Shown piece by piece: positions 33,188 through 44,293 of a stretch of 64,000 bases of DNA. Location: contig CM071568.1 of the NCBI GenBank assembly GCA_036426205.1, positions 124,261,881 through 124,325,880 of the forward strand, given 5' to 3'. The position numbers and the translations under genes were made by a program. Position 1 is the first letter of the stretch. Each line of letters starts with the position of its first letter. The notes beneath the pieces are model-generated. The model did not search any database, was not told the origin of the DNA, and worked only from the letters and a program-made list of their open reading frames with translations. This stretch comes from Ascaphus truei. Lineage: Eukaryota; Chordata; Amphibia; Anura; Ascaphidae.

Positions 33188-33931
33188 GTATGTCTGCCTA
33201 ATTACACCTTCTATAATTACAACGTAATCATCAGATGGCACAAGCCCACATATAGGGTTAAAACTAAAGTGGGGGTGCATTCAAAAGCAATGAAAATATA
33301 TAGTGTGTAGTAAGTATAGCGATGCAGGTATCTGTGCAACAATACTTTACATGTTTTGTCATCCCAACATTTCAGCCCCCCCCCCCCCTTCGGACCTTTA
33401 TCTTCTGAATATTATATTAGTATTCATATTCACAGATTTGTCCATGATGTTCCTACATTGCATACACAGCATAAATAATGACACAAAGGACTCTGTACAT
33501 TTCTACTGGGACATGACTATGCAAAGTTTGAATACTGAATAAAATCTGGCACACAAATTAATGTTCAATTTGTGAGGGGTCTTCAGGAACTCAAATGTGT
33601 CATGCAGAAACCGCTGTATTGGATGTTACTTATCAATACTTTGCTTCACGTTTTTGCCAGGAAAGTTATGCCACCATAAGTACTAAGGAAAGAAACCAGT
33701 AGCCCACAATGCGAGTATTATTTGGTATATTTATATGTGTATACAGCATTTACACTGTTGTAAAATAAGCAATAGAAACATATTGTCTGCCCATTGTCCT
33801 ATCTGCTGTAAAACCTGTTGGGAATCTTCTCCCCTTTCAGTGAAGAATTACTTCCTCCAATTTCCCCTGAGCATGCCACCCTCCAGCTTCAGAGCATGAC
33901 CTCTTGTTTTATCACTTTTTGTTCTCTAAAA

Positions 33932-34219
33932 CAGGGGTGCGAGCGAGATTTTCTGGGGAGGGGGTCGCAACGCTTACAGAGGCTCTTCCCCAAAGCATTT
34001 AAATTAAATGCCGAGGGAGTGCGCGAGGCCTCTGTATGTCACTTACATTGTCTCCGGTGGCTTCTGGTGATTCATCGCCATTGCGTCAAATGACGCAGCG
34101 GAGTCATATGACGTTGTGATGTCAGAAAGCACCGAAGACAAGGTGGAGGGGGGGGGGGCGAGGCGAGTAGGTGGAGAGAGTAGGCAGGGGGCACAGACTA
34201 AAGAGTTTGCGCACCCCTG
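33932..34219 (-). mobile_element. hAT-like MITE, copy 2 (reverse orientation)
   Basis: Ends CAGGGGTGCG and TTTGCGCACCCCTG. Perfect 8-bp duplication CTCTAAAA at 33924-33931 and 34220-34227. The body is the reverse complement of copies 1 and 3. Confidence 0.87.
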
Positions 34220-34523
34220 CTCTAAAATATGCTGCCCTTCTGTACCTTGTTGACACTCTTTAAATATGTAACTCCTCTAATTTACCTCAGACTAACACCT
34301 ACTGCTGAGGCGGGCCTGAGTCCTCCTTCTATATACCTTACCCCACACGTGGCTGCAGGCCAGACAAAGGGAGGCAGACTACAGTAATGTTTATAACAAG
34401 GGTATTTATAATGTAATTATGGCTGGGAACCAATGTAATGTATATAAAGTATGTACACAATGCAATTAGATATAAACACTTCACACAAAACACTGTGCCT
34501 CTCAGTATATGCACGTATTAAAG

Positions 34524-34920
34524 GTAAGTTATAATAAGCATTAGAATGTAAAAACCAAGAAGGTGGGTTCTCCAGGAACAGACAGACCCCACTAACTGCA
34601 AAGAACAGGCTCTTGGCCGTTCTGGTTGTTCCTGTGGCAGATTCGCTGGAGACACCATCAGTATATGTACCAAAGCAAGGCGCTTGAGGTGGAGGGAGAG
34701 TAATAATTTTCCTTGGCCGTCAGTGCAGCATGTTGCAGCACCTTCCCTTGCTTGATGGACTGCAGGTGTTTGCCTGAAGATAGAAGCATTCAACAATGCT
34801 CTGGGGATCATGGTTTCAACTACCTCTGACTGCCACGGTGTCCAGAATAGATGCCAGCACGAAGGTCTGTCCATTCCTGGAGAACCCACCTTCATGGTTT
34901 CTATATTCTAATGCTTGTGC
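34524..34920. repeat. Inverted repeat with about 55-bp arms
   Basis: The arm with AGAAGGTGGGTTCTCCAGGA (near 34557) is mirrored near 34873-34890 by TCCTGGAGAACCCACCTTC. Matching extends to AAGCATTAGAAT/ATTCTAATGCTT. It lies in a stretch (34320-35470) that may be LTR-derived because AATTAAAGCC occurs at 35400, but I cannot define LTR ends. Confidence 0.7.
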
Positions 34921-35529
34921 ATGTGACAGGGTCTTTCCTCTGTCTGAGGCTTTACAAGGAAAGCCTGTCTCTAGCTGTTGAGTCCAGCAGGGAGCTGGGT
35001 AATCTGCAGCATGAGGCAATTAACCAGTTTCCACCTGGCTCGTTAAGAGAGTTTAAAAGCCTGCTTGATAGCAATCTTGTGATCTCTAGTCTATGGAAAC
35101 ACCCTGGACTGCTGGAGAGATCACAAAGGGATGATCGCTCTCTGATCCAGACACAAACACTGGACAACTAAAGAGAGCAGGCTGCTGTGAAAATGAGCCC
35201 TGCACAAGGACTTTCAGGCCCCTACACTAGCCGAAGGTAACTGACCTTCGCCCTATTTTTGTCGTTTGTTGGTAAGGGGCTTAGCCCTCTAACCCCTAGA
35301 CAGGGGTAAGCTGTGTTAGTTAAAGCTCCATGTAGGAGTTAGGTCTGTTTGTTTTCCTTTCTCCCTGTTTTGCTGATGCCAAGCTGTTTGTTTTGAAGGT
35401 AATTAAAGCCTATTTTGATTTTCCCTTAAAAACATCTCCTGTTTTTAAAACCTCGGCACACATCTCCTACAGTGCATATATTACCACCATTTTCTATACC
35501 CTGAATATAATTTTTAATACTACACTATC

Positions 35530-35794
35530 AGAGTTGTGTGCTTTCCCCCCTTTTTTGTATCTCCCTATACAACCTACTGTAACATCCACATCCTGGCTTT
35601 CCACGTTGCTTTGTTACATTGCTTGCATACTTTTGTCTGCTGAAATAATGACTCCAAGGTCCCTTTCTTCTATAGTAGTTGACATAATATATGCCATTAA
35701 TCCTGTGTTCTGCCTTTGGACTTTTGTGACCCATGTGCTTTATTTTGCACTTTTTGGCATTACAGTGTAGTTGTGTGGAAGAAACAAAGTCCAC
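35530..35794 (-). mobile_element. CR1-type LINE relic
   Basis: The minus strand encodes NAKKCKIKHMGHKSPKAEHR and INGIYYVN. These correspond to the CR1 thumb pattern NTDKCKVMHLG..N as seen in the better copy at 16269-16069. Heavily decayed. Confidence 0.65.
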
Positions 35795-36212
35795 TTTGAG
35801 TTTAGGAGAAACAATCTGTCGGACACTTTAATATTGCTCCAGCTGCAAGCAACAGTGACATTTACATTCAGTCAAATATTTCTGTCCGATTAACACAAAT
35901 GCACTGAGGTTGTAGCCCTAAGCAGTCCCAAATTCAAGTGACAATGGCGCTTCAGCACTGGATCCCTTCAATATATATGCAGAAAACAGGACTGGGAAAA
36001 GATATGAATAAACTGCTTGTAGTAGTAAAGTACCCAAGTGGGCCAATATTCCCTGAAGGGTAAGGTGTAAGGCTACAAAAACCCCATCAGACCCTCATTG
36101 GGATGCCCCCTGGACTCACATTGAGTAATCATGAATAAAGAAGTACTCACAGAAATCTCTTAAACCTGAAGTCCTGATAAGCGTGCAGCCTGGAGTAGAG
36201 AAGTAGATCTGA

Positions 36213-37108
36213 GAAAAAAGGTGATTTCTGGCGCAACAGCCAAAAGTGGGTCCCAAACAAGTTGTATTAAAAATATTGCTTTATTGATCCATCTAAAAAA
36301 GTGGAGGCGCACACCCTCCTACGCGTTTCGTGTTGAAAACACTTTATCAAGGAGTATACATGATCATAAACATACTTCCTTATATACCCATTCAAATTGC
36401 CTATTTTCGCGCCACAGATAACGACGTAGCTCCGCCCACACTGTGTGATGTCATCACGCTCCCCTCAAGCACGCCCCCAAGCGCTCCGAACCATCCCGGA
36501 GTGCCAAACCCTCCCCGTATAGCCACATAAGCATCTTGGCGCTGTGGAAAGAGACCCCAAGCCCCCATATTTACCATCATGGAACCGCTATTCCGGTGAG
36601 CGCGGCGGAACGGAGTACTGTACTTCCCCGTTCGTCGCGTCATCACTGTAGGCGGCTCCCTAACTTGTTATGCCTTCCTGCATTATAACGTGATGTGGGT
36701 GGAGCCGAGTGTCCCATGTGGGCCATAGGGAGCCGCCTACAGTGATGACGCGACAAACGGGGAAGTAGTCCGTTCCGCCGCGCTCACCGGAATAGCGGTT
36801 CCATGATGGTAAATATGGGGGCTTGGGGTCTCTTTCCTCAGCGCCAAGATGCTTATGTGGCTATCCGGGGAGGGTTTGGCACTCCGGGATGGTTCGGAGC
36901 GCTTGGGGGCGTGCTTGAGGGGAGCGTGATGACGCAGTGTGGGCAGAGCTACGTCATTACCTGTGGCGTGAAAATAGGCGATTTGAATGGGTATATAAGG
37001 AAGTATGTTTATCCACTTTTTTAGATGGATCAATAAAGCAATATTTTTAATACAACTTGTTTGGGACCCACTTTTGGCTGTTGCGCCAGAAATCACCTTT
37101 TTTTTGTA
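36213..37108. repeat. Foldback element of about 900 bp
   Basis: Arms of about 400 bp mirror each other around 36690: GGTGATTTCTGGCGCAACAG at 36221 against CTGTTGCGCCAGAAATCACC at 37080. The left arm holds a block of about 60 bp (36307-36366) with a hammerhead-like motif that is absent from the right arm. No transposase frame. Confidence 0.88.
36315..36355 (-). ncRNA. Hammerhead-ribozyme-like motif (degenerate)
   Basis: The minus strand reads CTCC, TTGATAA-A, GTGTT/AACAC hairpin, GAAA, CGCGT-A, GGAG. The helices pair (four bases in helix I, five in helix II). The first core box has two changes from CTGANGA, so activity is doubtful. Confidence 0.45.
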
Positions 37109-37304
37109 GCCCTAAGCAGTCTATTTTATACCCTAAGCAAAGAGGCGTGAATGCATCATTTCAGAATGTCAGTATGTATTACAACATTGGGTGCCTTACT
37201 TGGTATCTTAGCATCTACATATCTACATAGTTACTTGTTATACATATTGGCATATTCTAGCAGTGTAAGCAGAAAAAGAAAATATATAATACATGGCAGA
37301 CTCA

Positions 37305-37322
37305 TCCCCCCCCCCCCCTCTC
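37305..37322. repeat. C-rich run
   Basis: CCCCCCCCCCC with flanking CT sequence inside intron 9. Confidence 0.8.
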
Positions 37323-37789
37323 CCGTCCAAAGGCCAACAGCTGCACATCTCTCTAACCCTACTAGGGGGAGTAAATAGATAAGAAGCCAGGGAGGTACCG
37401 TTGGTGAAGACAGAGAAACAGCAGTCTATGCAATTTATCATGTTAAACAAAGTTAAAGGAACCTAAAAATTCCTTTAATCACATACACAGTTTCACTTCT
37501 ACCCACAATGCACTGTTATACAAAGTAGGGGTTTAAAATTATAACTATGGAAAAAGAAGTCTGGTTATGGTTATACAGTACATTAAAAGGGATCTGAAGA
37601 TATTTATATTCCTTAGTTGTCACACTTTTGACCATTGCTCCAATCTACCAAAATCATTATTCATTTTGCTTACCGTACCCTGCAGTGTCAACCCTTTTGC
37701 TGATCTTTGCGGTCATCTTCCCCTCCTCTGAATATACTCTCGTTATTACAACTCTATCTCCTATCCTTCAACCAATGTCTTATTCAATA

Positions 37790-38110
37790 AATCACCATAA
37801 AGTACAATCCCAAGCTTTGCAATTTGTTTATCGGTCTTCTGTGTGGGATACTGCCAAATGCCTTACTAAGATCTAGGTAAGCTACATCTACTGCTCCACT
37901 CTGATCTATTACCTTAATCACACAAATCTGTTAGGTTGCTTGATATGATCTCCCCCCTCCCCCAGTAATTTTATAAGATGCCTCGGATCTTGTAAGTTGC
38001 TGGACTTTAGATAATCAACAACTTACCTGCCTCTTCTCCAACTTTTGTGAAGTGGGACTAAACTTGCTCTTCTCTGTTCATCTGGAACCAATATATCACA
38101 TTTGTGTGCA
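37790..38110 (-). mobile_element. CR1/L3-type LINE relic next to GPLD1 exon 10
   Basis: The plus-strand text CTAAGATCTAGGTAAGCTAC and neighbours parallel the minus-strand CR1 copy at 16580-16610 (RT block 'AYLD..KAF'). Decayed and frameless. It ends about 65 bases before the exon's acceptor. Confidence 0.6.
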
Positions 38111-38176
38111 AGCTTGATTCCAAGTGTGACATGTATCTGCTGTACACCAACCACTGTTGTACCTGGATTGTTGCAG

Positions 38177-38353
38177 GTATCACCTCCAAGATCGCATTCA
38201 TACCAAGAGAGCTGCACCATGCTGGGGCAGCTATAATATATGAGCTTAAAGCAAGGACTGCTCCATCACCTCTAAGCACTTTCAGTGGAGACAGGGCGTT
38301 TTCTCTCTTTGGAGCTGATGTACATTTAAGTGATCTGGATAATGATGGGCTTG
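38177..38353 (+). CDS. GPLD1: GPLD1 exon 10 of 13 seen (FG-GAP blade)
   Basis: Acceptor GATTGTTGCAG, donor GGGCTTG|GTAAGA. It encodes ITSKIAFIPRELHHAGAAII, then PSPLSTFSGDRAFSLFGADV and HLSDLDNDGL. STFSGDR.FS.FG is a strong family landmark. The calcium loop is cut by the donor: it ends in phase 1 after GL, and the next residues expected (D-E-I-I..AAP) are not found downstream. Confidence 0.96.
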
Positions 38354-38689
38354 GTAAGAAAGGACCATTATAACTTGCTTTAAGATATTGTAGTTGGAAG
38401 TCAAGTTAATATATTCTTTTATTGTTGTATTTTGTATATTATATGTTGGCAATGAACATTTCCTGAATCGACACAAATAAATCAAGAACAAAAGGAATAG
38501 TATGACTACACATTTTAAAATGTTTAAAGCTTTTTCTATACACGGTATCCCCTAATACTCATAGCTACTGCTACCGCCCCCACACCCACTGTATACATCT
38601 GACTCCCTCCAAAATATTTTAATTTAATTCATGCTTCTTTTTCCCAATGGTAATCACAGCACTTCATAGTTACAATATAACATGATGTA

Positions 38690-38815
38690 TGCAGAGCTGT
38701 ACATAGAATTTTACAGGTACAGCCCCTGCCCTGTTGAGCCTGATGCACACTGGGATTTGAACCAGGCTCCTCTGTTTCAAAATCAGAGTCAGTACCTTCA
38801 CTGAGCCACTCCACT
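38690..38815 (-). repeat. SINE-like repeat
   Basis: CCCTGCCCTGTTGAGC, GGGATTTGAACCAGGCT and CACTGAGCCACTCC follow the order of the common amphibian repeat also seen at 4376-4600. Confidence 0.5.
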
Positions 38816-39650
38816 TATGTATGACTACTTATTATTTTCTAGTGGGAGTGAGCATCACACACCATTAATATGAAACTACAACTAAAGGTTCCATACAGTG
38901 TGGCTAATGTAGAAAGGACAAGTACGTGACAGTGGGTGGGGGAGTGGGGAAAGTGAGTGGACTGGGCGCTTCCCAAATAGTATTAAATTGGTGTAATTAG
39001 TGACACACCTTTAGTACACAAAATAAACTTTACACCACAAAGTGAATAGTGAATATATAGTGTACAAGAGCAGCTCAACTTCCTCTGATGGGACAGTTCC
39101 AAGTCCCAGGATGTAGAATTTTCTTTTCTTGGGGTTGAGGAGGAGCGCAGGATATGCTCGTTATATGCAAAAAATAAAGATATATATAGTGCCGATGGTA
39201 GATCACTGCTAAAAATATAATCAATATAGGAAATGAACTCACAAAAATCGTATAATGTTACTGCATGTCAGAGATCCATCTCTCTCTGACTGGAGCCCTT
39301 TGTATAGCTGGGGTCAGGATACCTCTCAGTGAAGTGGTTGATATGCAAATAAAAGAAACCACAAATAGTGCATACTGTATGAACTATAAATATGTATTAT
39401 TCACAAATGATAAGGAAACTCACATTTTCCATAAATAAGATGGGTGGTGGAGAGAACCGCCGATAGTAGGGTGGTGAAGTGTGGAGCTGCTGCCCGGTGC
39501 TTCACTTGCACCTCACAGTGTAGTTCCGCATCAGTCTCTGCCGTCACGTCACTTCCGGTTTCGCGTCACGGGTGAGGGCGGGAAGCCAAAATGGGTCTGG
39601 TAACAGCAGTAGTTTGCCAGTCCTTCAGTGCGCAAATTCTCTCCAAAAAC

Positions 39651-39680
39651 GCTACGCGTTTCGCACACTGCTTCGTCAGG
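39651..39680 (-). ncRNA. Hammerhead-ribozyme-like motif of Penelope element B
   Basis: The minus strand reads CTGACGA-A, GCA/TGC hairpin with GTG loop, GAAA, CGCG, TA. The CTGANGA and GAAA boxes are intact, with a 2-bp third helix. It is a minimal type as described for Penelope elements. Confidence 0.7.
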
Positions 39681-40322
39681 AGTATGATTGTATGGGTGTG
39701 CTCTTGTGTCATATATAGGCCCATCAATTAATTAGAAAGAAATTCGTATTTAATTTTAACCCCCTCAGCGCTCACACATAGCGCGAGGTCCAAAACCCAT
39801 AGGGTAAATACATACATATATACATGGCTAAATGATCTTTATTAAACTTGCAACATAATAAAAATATTGTTTAAAAAACATGATATATGGGTATCTATAT
39901 TGTATAATTAAAAAATAGTATATACCCACTAAAATGTTCATATAGACTATTGCTAGGAATACACTAAATGTGTATAGAAGTAGAGAGGTAGATGGAGGAA
40001 GAGGAGAGAGGAGAGACATAATTAATATTCAATAATAATGATAAAATGTATATTTTAATGTTATAAAAGAACCTTAGTATAAAATACAATAAATTAAATA
40101 TATTTATCGGTACAAAGGGAGAGTAAACACACTAGAAATAAAATATACCCGTAATTAGCATATATTTAAAGGACAGTTAAAATGGACTAAAAAATATATA
40201 ATTTAATGTATAATAATTAGACTAAAAATGCACCAATATCAATATCTACATTTAGACCTAGGGGGGACATGGTCTGCATTTTGTGGATCCAGTATGTTTC
40301 TCTTCTGGCCAGACTATTTAGC

Positions 40323-41012
40323 CTATTGCCCCCCCCGCCAGTGTTTAGTGACTTGTTCTATACCTATATAAGATAGGTATTTCGGGTCAGAGTTATGAAA
40401 ATGTAAAAAGTGTTTGGATAGGTTATGGCTGATGAGACCTTTCTTGATGTTGCCCACATGTTCCAATATGCGGGTGCGTATTGGTCTTGATGTACGACCT
40501 ATATACTGTAACCCGCATGGGCATTGCAATAAATATATTACATAATCCGATTTACAATTTATGTAACTTTCTACATTAAAAGTCTCCCCTGTTGTTTTTG
40601 AAGTAAAATTAAACTTATCCTTTGCTTTGTATTTACATGCCGTGCATGAATAGCAGCCATAAAAGCCTATTGGTTTATCCAACCAAGTGCTAGTTGTGTC
40701 TTCTTTTCTGGTTTTAAATGTAGTTGGTGCCAATTTATTCTTGAGATTTGGGGCTCTTTTGAAAAGGATTGTGGGTTTCTCCGGAATGTGGCCCCTAAGA
40801 ACGGGGTCATTTTTTAAAATATGCCAATGATTGCAAATGATTTTTTTTATTCCATTTGCATCTTTATTGTAAGGTGTAAGGAATGACATACTATAGTCTG
40901 TTATATTGTTAGTAGTTTGATCTTTGGTTTTATCTAATAATAATTCTTCTCTTTGGACTAAATTTACTTTTTCAACAGCTTTTTTTAAAACATGTTCATT
41001 ATAGTTTGGCAA
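40323..41012 (-). pseudogene. Penelope-like protein C-terminus with GIY-YIG endonuclease
   Basis: 229 codons. A linker with a CxxC cluster (CYSCTACKYKAK) precedes the GIY-YIG nuclease domain: YVIYLLQCPCGLQYIGRTSR, then an arginine-rich helix IRTRILEHVGNIKKG and the HNLSKHF motif. In Penelope elements this domain nicks DNA for target-primed insertion. The frame ends at a stop beside a C-run (40329-40337, plus strand). The expected last 25 or so residues continue in another frame. The upstream RT domain is absent. Confidence 0.88.
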
Positions 41013-41097
41013 TGAACGTAGAGTAAATAAAAAATAATAAAAAATAAAAAATATATTATATATATATCATATACTCATATATATTATATGATACAAA

Positions 41098-41230
41098 AAG
41101 TCCATTTCAAAAGGGTGTCAGAATTCAAGCAAACATTACGCCTGATGTTTAAGAACGCTCACTAGTAAAGCTATATTCATTTAACCACTTTATTGAGGTG
41201 ATATTTTTTAAGCTTGTATATCCAGTAGCC
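41098..41230 (-). repeat. Inverted tail of Penelope element A
   Basis: Read on the minus strand it matches 47511-47640 (GGATATACAAGCTTAAAA, ATCACCTCAA, AACATCAGGCGTA, CACCC.TTTGAA). Confidence 0.8.
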
Positions 41231-41244
41231 TTACCATACTATAT

Positions 41245-41361
41245 CTAGATACTGATATATGCTTAAAACATTATCACCTCAAGGTTAAATATAGACTTTA
41301 GCTAGGCTTCTTATAACATCAGGCGTATGTTTTCTTTTATTCCTGCACCCTTTGAATGGGT

Positions 41362-41409
<48 letters not shown>

Positions 41410-42296
41410 TTTTATTTTTTTACTCTACTGTTCATGCCTATGCCATTAACTATCCATCCATACTTATCTGTTTTTATGTCATGTTAATGTTGTGTCATGC
41501 TGTTTTTTTTGTTTGCAAAGCTATCAAATGTCAGTGATCTATTGGCTAATTGGTGTATCCCATTGACTGCCCTGATTGACAGACCAATCGGAGGCCAATA
41601 AGGATATATAACCAGGGCTCACTGCCATAACTTTAATATCCCTGAGGAAGTGTGTTACCCACACGAAACGCGTAGGGCTGTTTTTATTTTTGGACACTTT
41701 TGCTAGTACAAGCTGTTATATCGCTGAGGCTTTTGTGAGCGAAGTAGGGGCAAGAGGTCGATCGCCATTTCCCTGAGGCTTCACTGATTCACCAGTCCTG
41801 TCACACCCGCGACGTCATTTCCGGTTTCGGCGCAACGGAGACTTCATTCCGGTCCTCACCATAAGGAAACAGAGATACCGGCATCCTGAAACCCTGCGAC
41901 CCCCCCACACGTGATTTCGGCTCACATTGACTTATGCGAATCTACATCTCCGTCCTGTGAGTGTTATTCAGATTTTAACCCACGGAGCGATCAGCAACCT
42001 GTCCACTTTTTATTTCAGTTATAAATTAACTTTTATCACTAGCTTTGCTTTAATGTTGTCTGTCTAGTTGTGTCTGTCTGTTCTGTCCCCTGTGTCAGCC
42101 AGCTTGCATTTTATGTCTGTGTAATCTGTTTAGCTTGTGTGCAACTACTCTCTCTTTTTATTTCATGTTCCACACCCCCTGCATGAATTCCTAACGGAGC
42201 ACTCAAAGATTCAGTGACTGTAGCACATCTTGGAATTGGGACTATTCTACTGGACTTCCATCCATTGTGGTGATCAGGCGCCGGTATCTCTCTTAT
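41245..42296 (+). repeat. Left terminal repeat of Penelope element A
   Basis: Matches 47518-48624 throughout, up to GATCAGGCGCCGGTATCTCTC. Numerous small deletions relative to the right copy (for example CATTTTATGTC against CATTTTCATGTC). Confidence 0.88.
41636..41682 (+). ncRNA. Hammerhead-ribozyme-like motif, left repeat
   Basis: CTGAGGA (41642-41648), one A, GTGTG (41650-41654) pairing with CACAC (41660-41664), GAAA (41665-41668), CGCG, T and A (cleavage expected after 41674), then GGG pairing with upstream CC. All core boxes are present. Helix III is two base pairs. Confidence 0.7.
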
Positions 42297-43739
42297 CTTT
42301 ATGCTGTTCATCTGATTGTACTATCAGTTTCACCAGGCTGCCTATCTACCAATAGGTTCCCCCTCTTAACAGGGTACATTGTTATTCCCATTAGGCTTTT
42401 TTACATCACCTTTTTTTCTTTTAAATGCATATCAGTTCTATTTTTGCCAACACGGTTGCTTCTGCTTCTAGCCTCTACAGCCTATGTATATGTCTCTCCC
42501 ACTGAGATAGCCGGAGAATAACCAATACGCTTGGTCCGTAAACACACCCTATATTCGTCTCTATTACCAACAGAATACCTAAAGAGAGAGGTGTCTTCTT
42601 CTGCTCCCTGTCTCTTGGGGAGGTTTCTCCCTTGGAGTTTTCCTCTCCTGTGTGGGGCCCAAAGAATAAAGGAAATGGTCCAAGTTGTTGTTCTTCCAAA
42701 AAAAGGAGGGTATGTAAGTTTTAAAAATTGTAAATCTGTCCAGCTTGGGGGGGGTCCCTTCGGGACTGAAAGGTTAAAAAAAAGCCATATTTGCCAGCTT
42801 TATTCTCTCCGGGACCAAATGGTTAATATTTTAAAGCTTTAAGTTTTAGACCCAGAAGACCCTCTGTCTCAGTAGGTATCGCAACTGGACGTATGTCACT
42901 CGGCCTTATGTACCCCCATTAATAGCTTTGACCCTTTCCCTGTTACCAGCAAATAAAATGTAGTTTCCCATTAAGCATTTCCAGAGGGTATATGTATTTT
43001 TTAGATGTGTATCTATCATGGTAACTCAGGTTGTACAACAGGTGTAATAGAACTGATATGTTTTTTTCTCTTGCTTTTCTGTTTAAATACCGCTCCTCAA
43101 ATTAGTAACAGATGTGAGAAACCAGCCACATGTTTGTTTCTGAGTCTTGCCTCAACGGGCTTGTACTGTCCATATCCTGAGACCAAAAGATATAGCGGTG
43201 CCGTGATGAAAGCTCCCCGGTAGAGGATCCGAGTTGGTGTGTAAGTTTGCCTGCCCTATGTCCTGACAAGGTGGGATTAGACCTACAGATACCACAGGAC
43301 CCCCGGGGGCCCCATACACCCATGGAACCACCCGAGGGCCCCAAGACACCTGTGAACCACCGCGAGGGCCCCCCAGACTATCCTGTGGTGGATGACCCAC
43401 AGTCGACTCCCCGAAAAAACCCACGGGATCACCCATGACCCCAGTGGTTCCCACGGGATCTGTGGGGACCACCTGGAGGCACGTCACCTAAGCTTAACCA
43501 ACTAGGCCCCCGACAACCGTTGGGTACACCGCATGTTCATCTGTGGGGCCTGCCTAGCCTTCAGAAAAAAAGACCCCTCCCACCCATTCGTCCACCGGGG
43601 ACCCCCCCACCTGCAGTATTAATTCTGTGTGTAAAATAATTAATCAGTTTTTTATAGGTAAGCAGCACGAGTGTTGGGGGGGGTATTGGTGCTTCCTAAA
43701 TATTTTCTTTAACATTTTAAAATTGTTCTTCCTAGGGTA
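42297..43739. other. Interior of Penelope element A, unassigned
   Basis: No coding frame of a known family. 42700-42850 contains short GGGACTGAAAGGTTAA/GGGACCAAATGGTTAA repeats. 43260-43480 is C-rich with CCACGGGAT and GAGGGCCCC repeats. Part may be another nested insertion. Confidence 0.4.
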
Positions 43740-43995
43740 GATGAGCAGGGGGGTCTCCGGAGCAAGAAAAGCCGTATTGAATTTAAGGTCCTGGACCCCT
43801 ACTTCCTGAGATAGCAGCCCCGTTATGGGATGCCGTATCTCCAATGCAGGAAATGTCCTGTGTCATGTGATCAGGATATTTCCATGCATAGGAGAATACA
43901 GCACCCCATAACGGGGCCGTATCTCGGAATAGGCAAGGGGTTAATGGTCCTGACCATGCGTTCCTGCTCGCGGAGACCCCCTGCTCTCTACTTCA
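43740..43995. repeat. Foldback element inside Penelope element A
   Basis: GAGCAGGGGGGTCTCCGGAG (43743) is mirrored by GCGGAGACCCCCTGCTC (43970-43986). AGCAGCCCCGTTATGGGATG (43814) is mirrored near 43899-43915 by CACCCCATAACGGGGC. Confidence 0.8.
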
Positions 43996-44293
43996 CCGAC
44001 CAACTTTATTCGAGCAATCCCTGTATGTCCCTGCAGATACCTGTAATTCGGCCCGCTCCTCACCTCTTAAATCCGCCCGTGTGCATTTGCCTTCCCATCT
44101 TTGTTCATGCCTGGCTGAAAGCGGCTGATCTGTTAAATATAAATGATTAGGATTCATAGGCTGCAAGCTTCGCTTTCCTACCAGATGGCAATAAAGTTCA
44201 TGATTGTAATGCATTATTATATAGTACTGTGCAGTATGCAGCCACGGAATAAAATGCTCAATACCCCCTGCCGGAAAATAACTCATGCACTTG

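Larger units (their letters stand above)
39540..41040 (-). mobile_element. Penelope-like element B, 3' part
   Basis: The minus strand carries the end of a Penelope ORF (41012-40323). It continues through a shifted-frame tail to a terminal region with a hammerhead-like motif (39680-39651) and ACTTCCGGTTTCGCG (39551-39565). The protein differs clearly from that of element A at 45067-47586, so it is another family. The reverse transcriptase part is missing. Confidence 0.85.

Noticed and set aside
36221..37096. Matching peptides on opposite strands (MISGATAKSGSQ...)
   Set aside because: They are the two arms of the foldback element read outward, not a duplicated gene.
43152..43487. Gly/Pro-rich minus-strand frame
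   Set aside because: Derived from short CCACGGGAT/GAGGGCCCC repeats; no family resemblance.
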